DNA from: Clostridium sp. ZS2-4
GTDB taxonomy: Bacteria > Bacillota > Clostridia > Clostridiales > Clostridiaceae
DNA length: 64,000 bases
Assembly (NCBI RefSeq): GCF_026719745.1
Contig: NZ_JAPPRQ010000052.1
Coordinates: 1 to 64,000 of the forward strand
Reading direction: 5' to 3'
Shown: in pieces, positions 44,326 through 55,284 of the stretch
Layout: every line of letters starts with the position of its first letter
Numbering within the stretch: position 1 is the stretch's first letter
Made by a program: the position numbers and the translations under genes
The notes under the pieces: model-generated
Database searches by the model: none
Seen by the model: the letters and a program-made list of their open reading frames with translations, nothing else
What the model was told of the DNA's origin: nothing

Positions 44326-45369
44326 CTACTCTTTTACATTAAGCTTAACTACATCAACTCCTTGATAATAATGTTTTAATATTTGTTTATAATCATTTCC
44401 TTCCTTAGCCATGGCATCTGCTCCCCATTGACTCATACCTACTCCGTGTCCATATCCACTACAATTTATAGAAATATTCTTTGAATTAAAATCTATAGTA
44501 AAATTAGAAGAACTTAAATTAAATAAACTTCTAAACTGTGAGCCAGTTAAATCTGCATATCCTGCTCGCATTTTCTTAACACTCCCTGCACTGCTTTTTT
44601 CCAAAATTTTTATTTGTTCTTTTAATTTTTTACAATTCAAATTAGCCTTTGAAAATGCTGCATTTAAAATATTAGTAAATTCATTATAAGTATATTCAAA
44701 TTGAGTTTTATATTTAGGTGCTCTGTTTTCCCCAGGACTTTCTACACTTTTCAAATAAGGAATCTCCTTACTAAATACATCTACAGCATCTTCAGTCTTT
44801 CCACCGCTTGTAGAAAAATAATAAGGTTCCATAACAAGACTATTCTCATAAACCAAAACTTCTCCTTTAGTATCTTCTACTGCCTTACTTAATTTTTCCC
44901 AATATTCCTCAGCATATTTTTTAGGCCATAGTTTGATTCTCTCATCTTTATTCATATATACTTGAAATTGAATAGTATCATTTACATCTGCACCATTAGC
45001 CTTTGTACTCCTGCCTGCTCCAAATTTCTGCAAATGTGCAAGTCCATAAGTTCTAGCTGCTACTGCTTGTGCTTTTAGTGCTTCTATATCAAAATTAACT
45101 GGCATCTCGCCAGCAATCACTCCCTTAACATATTCTTCAATATTCATTGTATGTATTTTTTTATCTTTTGTAATATATACTTGTATATCAAAATCTTTAA
45201 TATTATAGGTATCTAATATTATATTTTCACCTTTTTGTTTGAAATATTTTTCTTTATTTTTGTCCATTTTCTTCATTATATAATTTTTGTTATCAATACC
45301 AACAATCAGCATTGAAAGAATAAGAGTAAAAGATATAAATATAAGTATGCCTAAAACAATTTTTTTCAT
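44326..45369 (-). CDS. spoIID: Stage II sporulation protein D
   Basis: A 347-residue protein with an N-terminal membrane helix (LGILIFISFTLILSMLIVG) and the SpoIID lytic transglycosylase domain: MNIEEYVKGVIAGEMPVNFDIEALKAQAVAARTYGL near 75-110 with the Glu in AGEMP, and GYGHGVGMSQWGADAMAKEG near 307-326. It degrades glycan strands during engulfment with SpoIIP/SpoIIM. GGGAG precedes the ATG. In line with murA upstream and the spoIIQ-like gene downstream. Confidence 0.95.
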   Translation of the reverse strand: MKKIVLGILIFISFTLILSMLIVGIDNKNYIMKKMDKNKEKYFKQKGENIILDTYNIKDFDIQVYITKDKKIHTMNIEEYVKGVIAGEMPVNFDIEALKAQAVAARTYGLAHLQKFGAGRSTKANGADVNDTIQFQVYMNKDERIKLWPKKYAEEYWEKLSKAVEDTKGEVLVYENSLVMEPYYFSTSGGKTEDAVDVFSKEIPYLKSVESPGENRAPKYKTQFEYTYNEFTNILNAAFSKANLNCKKLKEQIKILEKSSAGSVKKMRAGYADLTGSQFRSLFNLSSSNFTIDFNSKNISINCSGYGHGVGMSQWGADAMAKEGNDYKQILKHYYQGVDVVKLNVKE

Positions 45370-45627
45370 ATAGTATCTCCCAACCTTTTAAACTTTTAAA
45401 TTATTCTTAATTCATATTTCACTACCTTACAATCAATAATCAATTAAGTACATTCTTCCCCGAAATAACTGTTAGGGATTGTAGATTATATAAAATACTT
45501 AGTTTTAAATTTCATACCTATGATTACATTATATTTCTATTACTAGACCACTAAAAATATAACTACTTTACCTTTAAATTAAACAAAACTTAATTCAGAT
45601 TGAGTTTTCACTCCATCCATATAACAA
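45370..45627. other. Intergenic region upstream of spoIID, no gene seen
   Basis: AT-rich gap that must hold the spoIID promoter, expected to be sigma-E dependent. No clear promoter was assigned. Confidence 0.4.
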
Positions 45628-45666
45628 AAATCATGTAGAATTAGTTTGTAATCCTACATGATTTTT
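45628..45666 (-). terminator. murA terminator
   Basis: Hairpin AAATCATGTAG-ATTA with TAAT-CTACATGATTT and A/T runs, downstream of murA. Confidence 0.8.
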
Positions 45667-45700
45667 TATAAAATTCAGCTAGCTGAAATATGATATGTCA

Positions 45701-46960
45701 TTATAAATCAATATCATCTCTTTCAATATCTGCTCCTAATTTTTTAAATTTATCTTCAATATTAACATACCCTCTATCTATATGATATATATCTCCAATC
45801 TTAGTACACCCATCAGCTACAAGTCCCGCAATTATTAGAGCAGCACCAGCTCTTAAATCTGTTGCCTTTACATCACAACCAGTAAGTGAATCAACCCCTT
45901 CAATTACTGCACTTCTCCCATCTAATTTTATATTTGCCCCCATCCTTTTAAGTTCTCCCGTATGCATAAATCTATTCTCAAAAATTGTTTCTGTAATTAT
46001 ACTAGTTCCTTTAATTGTACATAATAAACTCATCATTTGAGCTTGCATATCCGTCGGAAAACCAGGATAAGGCATGGTCTTAATATCTATAGGCTTAAGC
46101 TTATTATTACCATCAACTATTATACTGTCACCTATTTTTTCCATACAAATTCCTATTTCTCTCATTTTAGCAATAATAGGCTTCAAATGTTCTTCTTCTA
46201 CTCTATTTATTTTTATTTTTCCTCTTGTTATGGCAGCCGCTACCATAAAAGTACCAGCTTCAATTCTATCTGGTATAGGTGTATACTTAACTCCTTTTAA
46301 CTCTTTTACACCAATTATTTTAATAGTATCTGTTCCTGCACCACTTATTCTAGCCCCCATACTATTTAAAAAATTAGCTAAATCCTCAACCTCAGGTTCA
46401 CCAGCAGCATTTTCTAAAATAGTTTCTCCCTCTGCTAATACAGCAGCCATCATTATATTTTCAGTAGCCCCTACTGAAGGAAAATCTAAATATATTTTAT
46501 TTCCTACTAATTTCTTAGTATGTGCCTCTACATATCCATGTCCTAAATTCACTTCTGCTCCCAATGCGCTAAACCCCTTTAAATGCAAATCAATAGGTCT
46601 AGTGCCTATGTTACAACCACCTGGTAGAGATATTTTAAATTTTCCAAATCTAGAAATCATAGGTCCCATGATTAAAAAGGAAGCTCTCATTCTTCTAACT
46701 AATTCACTATCTGGATCGTTATTTATTAAATTTGAATTATCAATTATAATCTTATCTTTTTTTTCTATAATATTTGAACTAATAGACCTTAAAACATCAC
46801 ATATAACAAAAACATCTTCCAGCATAGGTGCTTTGTTTATTACACACATTTCTCTACATAATATACTAGCAGCAATAATTGGAAGTACCGCATTCTTAGC
46901 CGAACTTATATCCACTTCCCCATATAATTTTTTACCACCCTTAACCAATATATTTTTCAT
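45701..46960 (-). CDS. murA: UDP-N-acetylglucosamine 1-carboxyvinyltransferase
   Basis: A 419-residue EPSP-synthase-fold enzyme that adds enolpyruvate to UDP-GlcNAc, the first committed step of peptidoglycan synthesis. KNAVLPIIAASIL near 20-32 and the active loop region (GGCNIGTRPIDLH, near 112-124) with the fosfomycin-target Cys are present. ATG 46960 is chosen over 46975 for its GGAGAGG. Lies between ywmB and spoIID, the murAA position of Bacillus. Confidence 0.95.
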   Translation of the reverse strand: MKNILVKGGKKLYGEVDISSAKNAVLPIIAASILCREMCVINKAPMLEDVFVICDVLRSISSNIIEKKDKIIIDNSNLINNDPDSELVRRMRASFLIMGPMISRFGKFKISLPGGCNIGTRPIDLHLKGFSALGAEVNLGHGYVEAHTKKLVGNKIYLDFPSVGATENIMMAAVLAEGETILENAAGEPEVEDLANFLNSMGARISGAGTDTIKIIGVKELKGVKYTPIPDRIEAGTFMVAAAITRGKIKINRVEEEHLKPIIAKMREIGICMEKIGDSIIVDGNNKLKPIDIKTMPYPGFPTDMQAQMMSLLCTIKGTSIITETIFENRFMHTGELKRMGANIKLDGRSAVIEGVDSLTGCDVKATDLRAGAALIIAGLVADGCTKIGDIYHIDRGYVNIEDKFKKLGADIERDDIDL

Positions 46961-46990
46961 TGATATCCTCTCCATTCTTCTATTCCTTGG

Positions 46991-47689
46991 CTAGTATGAC
47001 ACAACTATTTCTGGAGTCCCTATAATAACATATTTTCCAGATTTATACTTACATAATGCAAAATTAAAATCTATTAATTTACCATTACTCTTTATTGCCT
47101 TATATCTATAGGTATATGCTGAAGTACTAAACCCATTATTAATTTTTATTGAATGAAGATTTGAAGCTCCTTCGCTTTTTAATAAAAAATTTATTTTTTT
47201 GTTTATATCATCCAAAGCGTCATTAGGTAACTTAGCTTTTAAATATTGGAAGTAACTTACTTCATTATCCGACCAAAAACTAGTTATGCCTTTAATATCA
47301 TCTTTTAATTTTAACAGATTATTTTCACTATCCTTTTTTATTATTTCTATTGATATCACGTTTCCTTCTTCACTAGTAAAAAACTCCATATAACCTTTGC
47401 TGCTTTTATCCTCAAATTCTATGCAGTAATTATCTTTATCTTTTGAAACTTTAACTCTGTAATTCAGTTTTTTAGAATTTATTATATTTAAAAAGTAGTT
47501 GTAAGATTCTTGTCCATTTTTATAAGTTTTAAAACGGGTTTTTAAACCATATTCTACAACTTCTCCTTTGGTTTCATTTAATATGGATGTGAATAAATCA
47601 ATTCCTTTATATGCATAAGATATCTTGTAATTTAACAACATAGCAAACATAATAAAAACTAAAATAATCACCTTTCTATTCTTTTCCAT
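46991..47689 (-). CDS. YwmB-like secreted protein
   Basis: A 232-residue protein with an N-terminal signal-like hydrophobic segment (VIILVFIMFAMLLNYKISYA). Assigned to the YwmB family from its position between atpC and murA, as in Bacillus, and from the C-terminal pattern STSAYTYRYKAIKSNGKLIDFNFAL...GTPEIVVSY. Function unknown. No strong ribosome binding site is seen before the ATG (GGCGG at a long distance). Probably transcribed with murA, whose start lies 30 bases downstream. Confidence 0.8.
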   Translation of the reverse strand: MEKNRKVIILVFIMFAMLLNYKISYAYKGIDLFTSILNETKGEVVEYGLKTRFKTYKNGQESYNYFLNIINSKKLNYRVKVSKDKDNYCIEFEDKSSKGYMEFFTSEEGNVISIEIIKKDSENNLLKLKDDIKGITSFWSDNEVSYFQYLKAKLPNDALDDINKKINFLLKSEGASNLHSIKINNGFSTSAYTYRYKAIKSNGKLIDFNFALCKYKSGKYVIIGTPEIVVSY

Positions 47690-47803
47690 AATTAACCAAG
47701 CCGCCTTTCTCTTTTGATTATAGACAATAACCCTACAAATTATACTTAATATAGTATTAATATATAAAGTTCTCTATTAAAGTGTGCTAAAATAAAAATG
47801 ACG

Positions 47804-47845
47804 TGAATAACAAATTTATTATTCACGTCATTTTTTATATTTATT
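47804..47845 (-). terminator. atp operon terminator
   Basis: A 17-bp stem (AAAATGACGTGAATAA and complement, 8-base loop) overlapping the atpC stop, with a T-run. Confidence 0.88.
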
Positions 47846-48245
47846 TTATTTTTATTCTCATTAAGGCTCTTAAAATCGACAACTTAGCCCTGTCTACATC
47901 TATGCTATCTATATCTTTTTTTTGTTTTAATCTTTTTTCCGCTCTTTCTTTAGATTTTTTAGCTCTTTCAACCTCAATGTTTTCTGGCCATTCACATGCA
48001 TCACAAAGCATTATAACCTCTTTTTTAGTAACCTTTAAGACTCCTGTTGAAGAAAAAAATGTCTTTTTTTCTCCTTTTACAGTAACAATCTCAGAAATAG
48101 TAGGTTTCAATACAGCTATTAAAGGTATATGATTAGGCAAAATACCAATTTTACCTTCTACACTTTCTGTATTAAGCTTAACTATTTGCTCATTATAAAA
48201 TTCCTTATCTGGAGTAATTATTCTTAAATTAACAAACTCTGTCAT
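47841..48245 (-). CDS. atpC: ATP synthase F1 epsilon subunit
   Basis: A 134-residue epsilon subunit: an N-terminal beta sandwich (FVNLRIITPDKEFYNEQIVKLNTESVEGKIGILPNHIPLIA) and a C-terminal helical hairpin (IEVERAKKSKERAEKRLKQK...AKLSILRALMRIKIK) that can inhibit rotation. Last gene of the atp operon. AGGAGAC precedes the ATG, 12 bases after atpD. Terminator hairpin at its stop. Confidence 0.96.
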   Translation of the reverse strand: MTEFVNLRIITPDKEFYNEQIVKLNTESVEGKIGILPNHIPLIAVLKPTISEIVTVKGEKKTFFSSTGVLKVTKKEVIMLCDACEWPENIEVERAKKSKERAEKRLKQKKDIDSIDVDRAKLSILRALMRIKIK

Positions 48246-48257
48246 TTAATCTGTCTC

Positions 48258-49673
<1,416 letters not shown>

Positions 49674-49726
49674 TCAGTTTACAGTTATAAAATTTTAAAA
49701 CTCTATTGTAAACTATAAACAACAAA

Positions 49727-50587
49727 CTATTTTTGTGCTTCTGCGCCTCCAACTATTTCGGATATTTCTTGTGTTATCATACTTTGTCTTATTCGATTGT
49801 ATTTCAAATTAAGTTTATCTAGTAAATCATTAGCATTTCTTGTAGCCCCATCCATAGCCGCCATTCTCGACCCTTGTTCACTAGCTTTAGAGTTTAACAT
49901 AAGGTTTAATAAAGTCTGTTTTAAATACACATTTAAAATATTTTCTAAAATCTTTTTCCCTTTAGGCTCATATTCTATATAAGTATTAGACTTATTTATA
50001 TTTATTTGTTTATACTCAATAGGCAGCAACCTTTTAATCTTTACTTCTTGTTTTACAGACGAAACAAACTTAGTGTATACAACCTTTACTTCTCCTACCT
50101 GACCTTCTTCATACAATCTAAAAGCCTTATCAACAATAGTTTTTGCTTCTTTGGTAGTAGGTATATCTGGAATTTCAACATATTCTGCTATAGACTCATA
50201 TCCCATTTTTTTGAAATATGTTCTTCCTTTTTGTCCTACAACAACTAGAAGTGAGTTTTCTTTGTCACCAGAGATATTCTGCACTGTTTTTACAACTACA
50301 TTTCCATTAAACCCACCACATAGTCCAGTGTCAGACATAAGTGCAATAAATATATTCTTTTTACTGTCATTTCCCTTTATATATATATTGTCTTGAAACT
50401 CTGAATTTCTCACTATATCATTCATAATATCTTCAAGGTAATTATAATACATATTATTTGTTTCTAAGCTTTGTCTAGCTTTTCTAAGTTTAGAGGTGGC
50501 AACAAGTCCTACAGCTTTTGTTATCTTTTTAGTATTATTGATTGACTTAATTCTACGTTTTATAGCAACTAATCCTGCTCCCGCCAT
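49727..50587 (-). CDS. atpG: ATP synthase F1 gamma subunit
   Basis: A 286-residue rotor shaft subunit. N-terminal helix AGLVAIKRRIKSINNTKKITKAVGLVATSKLRKA and C-terminal helix SRMAAMDGATRNANDLLDKLNLKYNRIRQSMITQEISEIVGGA form the coiled coil inside alpha3-beta3. AGGAGGTG precedes the ATG. Between atpA and atpD. Confidence 0.97.
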   Translation of the reverse strand: MAGAGLVAIKRRIKSINNTKKITKAVGLVATSKLRKARQSLETNNMYYNYLEDIMNDIVRNSEFQDNIYIKGNDSKKNIFIALMSDTGLCGGFNGNVVVKTVQNISGDKENSLLVVVGQKGRTYFKKMGYESIAEYVEIPDIPTTKEAKTIVDKAFRLYEEGQVGEVKVVYTKFVSSVKQEVKIKRLLPIEYKQININKSNTYIEYEPKGKKILENILNVYLKQTLLNLMLNSKASEQGSRMAAMDGATRNANDLLDKLNLKYNRIRQSMITQEISEIVGGAEAQK

Positions 50588-50615
50588 ACTTCACCTCCTA
50601 GATAAAAGACAAAAT

Positions 50616-52124
50616 TTAAGCTAAAAAGATTTTCTTAAATTCTTCTATAGCCTTATTAAGCTCATCTTTAATTAAATCTGTTAATTCTTTTTCTTCTACT
50701 ATTCTATTTCCTAGCTTTTTATTATGAATATCCATATACTCTAAAAATTCTTTTTCAAACTTTTTAACTTCTGATACTTTAATATCAGCCAGATAATTAT
50801 TAACAGCAGCATATAAAATCATTATCTGTTTTTCTACCGGCATAGGATTATATTGATTTTGATTTAATATTTCTACTAAGCGCTTACCCTTTTCAAGTCT
50901 AGCTTTCGCTTCCTTATCAAGGTCTGAACCAAATTGAGCAAAAGCAGCAAGCTCTCTATATTGTGCAAGTTCTAATCTTAAAGTTCCTGAAACTTGCTTC
51001 ATAGCTTTTATTTGTGCATTACCACCAACACGTGAAACTGATATACCAGCATTTACAGCTGGTTTTTGTCCTGAATAAAACAATTCTGTTTCCAGAAATA
51101 TTTGCCCATCCGTTATAGAGATTACATTTGTTGGTATATATGCCGTAACATCTCCTGCAAGTGTCTCTATTACAGGTAATGCTGTTAAAGAACCGCCTCC
51201 CAATTCATCCGAAAGTCTGGCTGCTCTTTCAAGTAATCTTGAATGAATATAGAACACATCTCCAGGATATGCTTCCCTTCCAGGTGGGCGTCTTAATAAC
51301 AATGACATTGTTCTATACGCTACAGCATGTTTTGATAAGTCATCATATACTATAAGAACATCTTCACCTTTATGCATAAAATATTCTCCCATACTACATC
51401 CTGCATATGGTGCTAAAAATTGTAATGGTGCTGAATCTGAAGCAGTAGAAGATACTACTATTGTATAATCCATAGCTCCCATTTCAGTTAAAATATTTAC
51501 AATATGAGCTACTGTAGATTGCTTTTGACCAATAGCAACATACACACACTTAACATTTTTTCCTTTTTGATTTAATATAGTATCTATCAGAATAGCAGTT
51601 TTACCTATCTGTCTATCTCCAATTATAAGCTCTCTTTGACCTTTTCCAATTGGTATCATAGAGTCTATCGCTTTAATCCCTGTTTGAAGAGGCTCTTTTA
51701 CTGATTGTCTTTCTATAACTCCAGGTGCTTCAACCTCAATTGGTCTAGTTCCTGCTGCTCTTATAGGTCCCTTATCATCAAGTGGCTGACCTAGTGCATT
51801 CACAACCCTTCCAACTAAAGCCTCTCCAACAGGAACCTCAACTACTTTACCAGTACTTTTTACAACATCGCCTTCTTTTATGCCCTCTTCAGGTCCCAAT
51901 AAAACACATCCTACATTATCTTGTTCAAGATTAAGAGACATACCATACACATTATTAGGGAATTCTAATAGTTCTCCCTCCATACAATCGTCCAATCCGT
52001 AAACTCTAGCTACACCATCGCCGATTTGAACTATTGTACCTGAATCTACTGTTTCAATTTTCTTCTCATATTTCTCTATTTCTTTTCTGATTATTGAAGT
52101 AATTTCTTCAGGTTTTATGTTCAT
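50616..52124 (-). CDS. atpA: ATP synthase F1 alpha subunit
   Basis: A 502-residue non-catalytic nucleotide-binding subunit. Walker [10 protein letters not shown] near 169-177, [19 protein letters not shown], the [16 protein letters not shown] Walker B region and the arginine-finger segment [38 protein letters not shown] precedes the ATG. Follows atpH by 24 bases. Confidence 0.98.
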   Translation of the reverse strand: MNIKPEEITSIIRKEIEKYEKKIETVDSGTIVQIGDGVARVYGLDDCMEGELLEFPNNVYGMSLNLEQDNVGCVLLGPEEGIKEGDVVKSTGKVVEVPVGEALVGRVVNALGQPLDDKGPIRAAGTRPIEVEAPGVIERQSVKEPLQTGIKAIDSMIPIGKGQRELIIGDRQIGKTAILIDTILNQKGKNVKCVYVAIGQKQSTVAHIVNILTEMGAMDYTIVVSSTASDSAPLQFLAPYAGCSMGEYFMHKGEDVLIVYDDLSKHAVAYRTMSLLLRRPPGREAYPGDVFYIHSRLLERAARLSDELGGGSLTALPVIETLAGDVTAYIPTNVISITDGQIFLETELFYSGQKPAVNAGISVSRVGGNAQIKAMKQVSGTLRLELAQYRELAAFAQFGSDLDKEAKARLEKGKRLVEILNQNQYNPMPVEKQIMILYAAVNNYLADIKVSEVKKFEKEFLEYMDIHNKKLGNRIVEEKELTDLIKDELNKAIEEFKKIFLA

Positions 52125-52148
52125 AGACTCACCTCTTTTCTTATATCT

Positions 52149-52685
52149 CTATTTATTTAGTACTGCCTTCTTGATCTCATGAAACTTTGATCTTATACTT
52201 CCATCTATTACATCATCACCAACCCTGACATAAACACCGCCAATTAAAGCTTTATCTGTTTTTTCTTTCAATATTATTGTTTTATTGTATTTTTTTTCTA
52301 GATTATCAATTATTTTTTTTCTTTGATCCTCATTTAGTGGAATTACAGTTTTAACATTGGCAATAAGTATATTTTGCTTTTCTAAATGGATTTTCTCCAT
52401 CTCTTTAAATTTTTCTTCCATATATAGAATTCTATCTTTTTCTATCAATAAAAGAATAAAACCTAATAAATCATCATTAATTTTTCCTTTAAATATTTCT
52501 GTAAATACTTTCTTTTTCTTTGAAGTGCTTATTTGAGGATGCTTTAGAATTTTACTAATATCTTCATTATTCTTTATTAATTCAATAATTTCTCTTCCCT
52601 CTTGTAAATATTCCTCAACTTTTCCTTTTTTCTCAGCAATTTCATAAAGAGCAAGGGCATATCTCTTATCTAAATATTCATACAT
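52149..52685 (-). CDS. atpH: ATP synthase F1 delta subunit
   Basis: A 178-residue delta subunit that links F1 to the peripheral b stalk. N-terminal six-helix domain ([23 protein letters not shown]) and C-terminal conserved segment [38 protein letters not shown] precedes the ATG; two bases separate it from atpF, so they are coupled. Confidence 0.95.
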   Translation of the reverse strand: MYEYLDKRYALALYEIAEKKGKVEEYLQEGREIIELIKNNEDISKILKHPQISTSKKKKVFTEIFKGKINDDLLGFILLLIEKDRILYMEEKFKEMEKIHLEKQNILIANVKTVIPLNEDQRKKIIDNLEKKYNKTIILKEKTDKALIGGVYVRVGDDVIDGSIRSKFHEIKKAVLNK

Positions 52686-52687
52686 AG

Positions 52688-53167
52688 CTAATTACCCACC
52701 TTAGCAATAAAATCCTCTATAAGTTGTCTGTGTTTTTTCTCATCTACCGCTTCCTCTAAAACCTTTGAAGATAGTCGTATCGCTAAATCTATTGTATTAC
52801 TTCTAATCTCATCTTCTACCTTTTCTCTTTGCCTTTGAATTTCCTTTTCAGTTCTTTGCATAATTTCGTCTGATTCTTTGCGAGCTTCAGCAATTATATC
52901 TATTGAAACTTTTTCTGCTTTTTTCTTGTAATCTTCAACTAAGTTCTTTCCTTGTTTTTTTGCTTCTTTTATTATGTTTTCATTTTCTATTCTTAAAAGT
53001 TCAGCTTGTTTTCTATCTTCTTCTGTTTTATTAATAGTAGTTGCTATTTCATTCCTTCTAGAATCTATAAGTTCATTTACTGGTTTAAATAAAAAATGCT
53101 TTAAAATAACATACAAAATCACGAAATTTATTATAGTGTATATTACCTTAGGCCAATAAAATTCCAT
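52688..53167 (-). CDS. atpF: ATP synthase F0 b subunit
   Basis: A 159-residue stalk subunit: one N-terminal membrane helix ([20 protein letters not shown]) and a long charged helix (about 30-155) for dimerisation. The ribosome binding site AGGGAGG lies in the loop and 3' arm of a small hairpin (53177-53194), which may lower atpF translation relative to atpE. Between atpE and atpH. Confidence 0.95.
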   Translation of the reverse strand: MEFYWPKVIYTIINFVILYVILKHFLFKPVNELIDSRRNEIATTINKTEEDRKQAELLRIENENIIKEAKKQGKNLVEDYKKKAEKVSIDIIAEARKESDEIMQRTEKEIQRQREKVEDEIRSNTIDLAIRLSSKVLEEAVDEKKHRQLIEDFIAKVGN

Positions 53168-53176
53168 ATTTCCGTC

Positions 53177-53194
53177 AAGCCTCCCTTCAGGCTT
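53177..53194 (-). promoter_or_regulatory. Hairpin over the atpF ribosome binding site
   Basis: Transcribed strand AAGCCT-GAAGGG-AGGCTT, a 6-bp stem whose loop and right arm contain the GGGAGG of atpF. Position in the atpE-atpF gap suggests translational control or mRNA protection. Inference only. Confidence 0.5.
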
Positions 53195-53213
53195 ATTTAT
53201 TAGTTATTTATTT

Positions 53214-53462
53214 TTACAATGTTACTTTAAATACTAACAATAATCCTATAAGGAATCCATAAATAGCAGTTGCTTCAGATAATGCTCCCCCAACTACTAA
53301 TGTACTCATAATTTTTCCACTGGCTTCTGGCTGTCTTGAAATAGCTTCAACAGCTTTAGATGTAGCATTTCCTGTTCCTATTCCTCCTCCTATACATGCT
53401 ATGGCAGCTAATCCTGCTCCAATTGCTGACATTCCAGCAACAAATGCTTCTGAACTAATCAT
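53214..53462 (-). CDS. atpE: ATP synthase F0 c subunit
   Basis: An 82-residue two-helix proteolipid that forms the ion-carrying ring. The first helix has the Gly-rich GIGTGNA and the loop RQPEA; the second carries the ion-binding Glu in [11 protein letters not shown]. The Na+-type pattern (Gln in the first helix, Ser/Thr right after Glu) is incomplete: Thr replaces the Gln and Ala follows Glu, while Thr and Tyr further on are kept. Protons are therefore the more likely ion, not proven. AGGAGG precedes the ATG. Confidence 0.96.
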   Translation of the reverse strand: MISSEAFVAGMSAIGAGLAAIACIGGGIGTGNATSKAVEAISRQPEASGKIMSTLVVGGALSEATAIYGFLIGLLLVFKVTL

Positions 53463-53548
53463 ATCCTCTTCCTCCTAAACATATTTATTAATGTTATATA
53501 TAATAATCACAATAGTATAGTAATTATTTTCATCTTGGATTTCTATTT

Positions 53549-54229
53549 TTAATGTTCTGCTGTTACCTTAATATTTATCATGGTTAGCATAACAAAGATT
53601 ATCATTTGAATAGAACCATCAAACACATCAAAATAAAAATGAAATGGTATAGGAATTCCTAACTGAGCAATTCCCAATGGTGTTTTTCCTAATGCATTAT
53701 AAATGAGATCCATAATAACAACAGCAGCAGTTATATTCCCAAACAATCTCAGACTTAATGATATAGGCAGCATAATTCTCTCCAATACATTTATAGGTAA
53801 CAATGGTATTATAGGCTTAGCATAACCAATAAAATATCCTTTAATGCCTTGTTTTTTAATTGCATATACTTGTATAACCAAAAACGTTATTAATGCAATT
53901 CCTAATACAATATTAAAGTCTTTAGTGGGTGGCTCAATACCAATTAGTCCTATCAAATTCATAAATAATAAAAACAAAATCAAGGTTCCTATATAAGGTA
54001 CAAAGCCTTTGCTCTTTTCTCCCATATTACTAATAACAAGATTGTCTATGGCATCAACAAATATTTCAACTGCACTCTGTTTCTTATCAGGTATTTTCTT
54101 TAAATTTTTAGTTAACACTATGGCAACTGCAGCAATGATTAAAATTATTACCCATTGAATAATAATTTCCACAGTAACCCCAGCATACCTTCCTAAGAAG
54201 TTATTCAATTGATTAACCTGATGCTCCAT
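53549..54229 (-). CDS. atpB: ATP synthase F0 a subunit
   Basis: A 226-residue membrane protein with five to six helices. The key segment is PISLSLRLFGNITAAVVIMDLIYN with the essential stator Arg in LSLRLFGN, and IPFHFYFDVFDGSIQMIIFVMLTMI near the end. It forms the ion half-channels against the c ring. Four bases separate it from atpI upstream. Confidence 0.96.
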   Translation of the reverse strand: MEHQVNQLNNFLGRYAGVTVEIIIQWVIILIIAAVAIVLTKNLKKIPDKKQSAVEIFVDAIDNLVISNMGEKSKGFVPYIGTLILFLLFMNLIGLIGIEPPTKDFNIVLGIALITFLVIQVYAIKKQGIKGYFIGYAKPIIPLLPINVLERIMLPISLSLRLFGNITAAVVIMDLIYNALGKTPLGIAQLGIPIPFHFYFDVFDGSIQMIIFVMLTMINIKVTAEH

Positions 54230-54233
54230 CTAA

Positions 54234-54617
54234 TCACATCCTTTTATCTGATATTTTCAAATACACCCCATATATTGTTAATGAAATAAAATGCATATTA
54301 TATCCCAAAATATATGCTAGTACATTAAACTTATTATATGTAAATAACATCACTCCTATTATTCCTGCTACAGCAACCCTTAAATAATAGCTTAAAATTA
54401 TAACAGTATTACTATTTAACTTCTTTTTAGAAAATGCATAATTTACTGCATAACCATTTATATGAAAGTTAATAATAGCTAGTATAAATCCCAATACCAA
54501 AGCCATTAAATATTTCCTATATATTTGAAATACGGTAAAAATAAGCAATATTCCTATTATATAATCTATACTGCTAATTTTCCTCAGCATGCTGTAAAGT
54601 TCATCATCTTTTTTCAT
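54234..54617 (-). CDS. atpI: AtpI-like membrane protein
   Basis: A 127-residue protein with about four membrane helices (YIIGILLIFTVFQIY, ALVLGFILAIINFHING, VIILSYYLRVAVAGIIGVMLF, VLAYILGYNMHFISLTIYGVYL). First gene of the atp operon, the usual site of atpI (often involved in c-ring assembly or Mg2+ supply); sequence conservation is low, so the name rests on topology and place. ATG 54617 is chosen for GGAGG four bases upstream, not the ATG at 54683 that precedes the promoter. Confidence 0.8.
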   Translation of the reverse strand: MKKDDELYSMLRKISSIDYIIGILLIFTVFQIYRKYLMALVLGFILAIINFHINGYAVNYAFSKKKLNSNTVIILSYYLRVAVAGIIGVMLFTYNKFNVLAYILGYNMHFISLTIYGVYLKISDKRM

Positions 54618-54648
54618 TTTTCCTCCAATTCCTGATGTAATACATCTT

Positions 54649-54676
54649 ATTATATTACTCATGTTTTTATATTCAA
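54649..54676 (-). promoter_or_regulatory. atp operon promoter
   Basis: Minus strand TTGAAT (54671-54676), 16 bases, TATAAT (54649-54654), about 32 bases before the atpI ATG. Directly upstream is an 11-bp direct repeat (TCATATATCTT on the + strand) at 54680-54690 and 54700-54710, spaced 20 bases. Confidence 0.65.
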
Positions 54677-55213
54677 ACCTCATATATCTTCATTTTTCTT
54701 CATATATCTTTAAATATTACCATTTTAATCATCCTTCTCCATTTTTTGACTATTTACCACTCTTTTTTTCATATGAATTTCTTTAAACCCACTACTTTCT
54801 TTTTTCATAATTTTAAATTGTTTTAAATCATTATTATGTAAATCTTTAAATTCAAACACAATAACGATTATATAAATATTATTATATTGTATTTTTTAAC
54901 CATCTGTATAAGATTTGAACAAGCCTCTTTCCAATTATTCATTTTTTCTTATTATTTATTTTTAAACATTTATAGTCTTAGAGCTTATTTTTCAAGGGAT
55001 ATAATATAAATTATCACATAAAAGAAAGATAATATTCTCTTATAACTTTATTCAAAACCTTATTACTGTTATTATTATAGAACTTTTTAATTGAAAATTT
55101 TATCTATACAATTCCCACCAAATAACATTAGTTATATTAATAATTTCAACATATATATAGTTATAATTCAAAAGTTAAACCACTGATAATTTACATACAT
55201 AAATAGTATTCCA
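54677..55213. other. Intergenic region between atp operon and thlA, no gene seen
   Basis: About 540 very AT-rich bases. The only structure recognised is the direct repeat near the atp promoter. No reading frame with a ribosome binding site and no RNA gene. Confidence 0.5.
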
Positions 55214-55266
55214 AAAAATAAATCAGACTATCAATAAATATATTATTGATAGTCTGATTTATTTTT
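55214..55266 (-). terminator. thlA terminator
   Basis: A 24-bp perfect hairpin (core AATCAGACTATCAATAA and complement, 5-base loop) with A/T runs, 20 bases after the thlA stop. Confidence 0.9.
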
Positions 55267-55284
55267 ATCTATGTTATTATAGTA

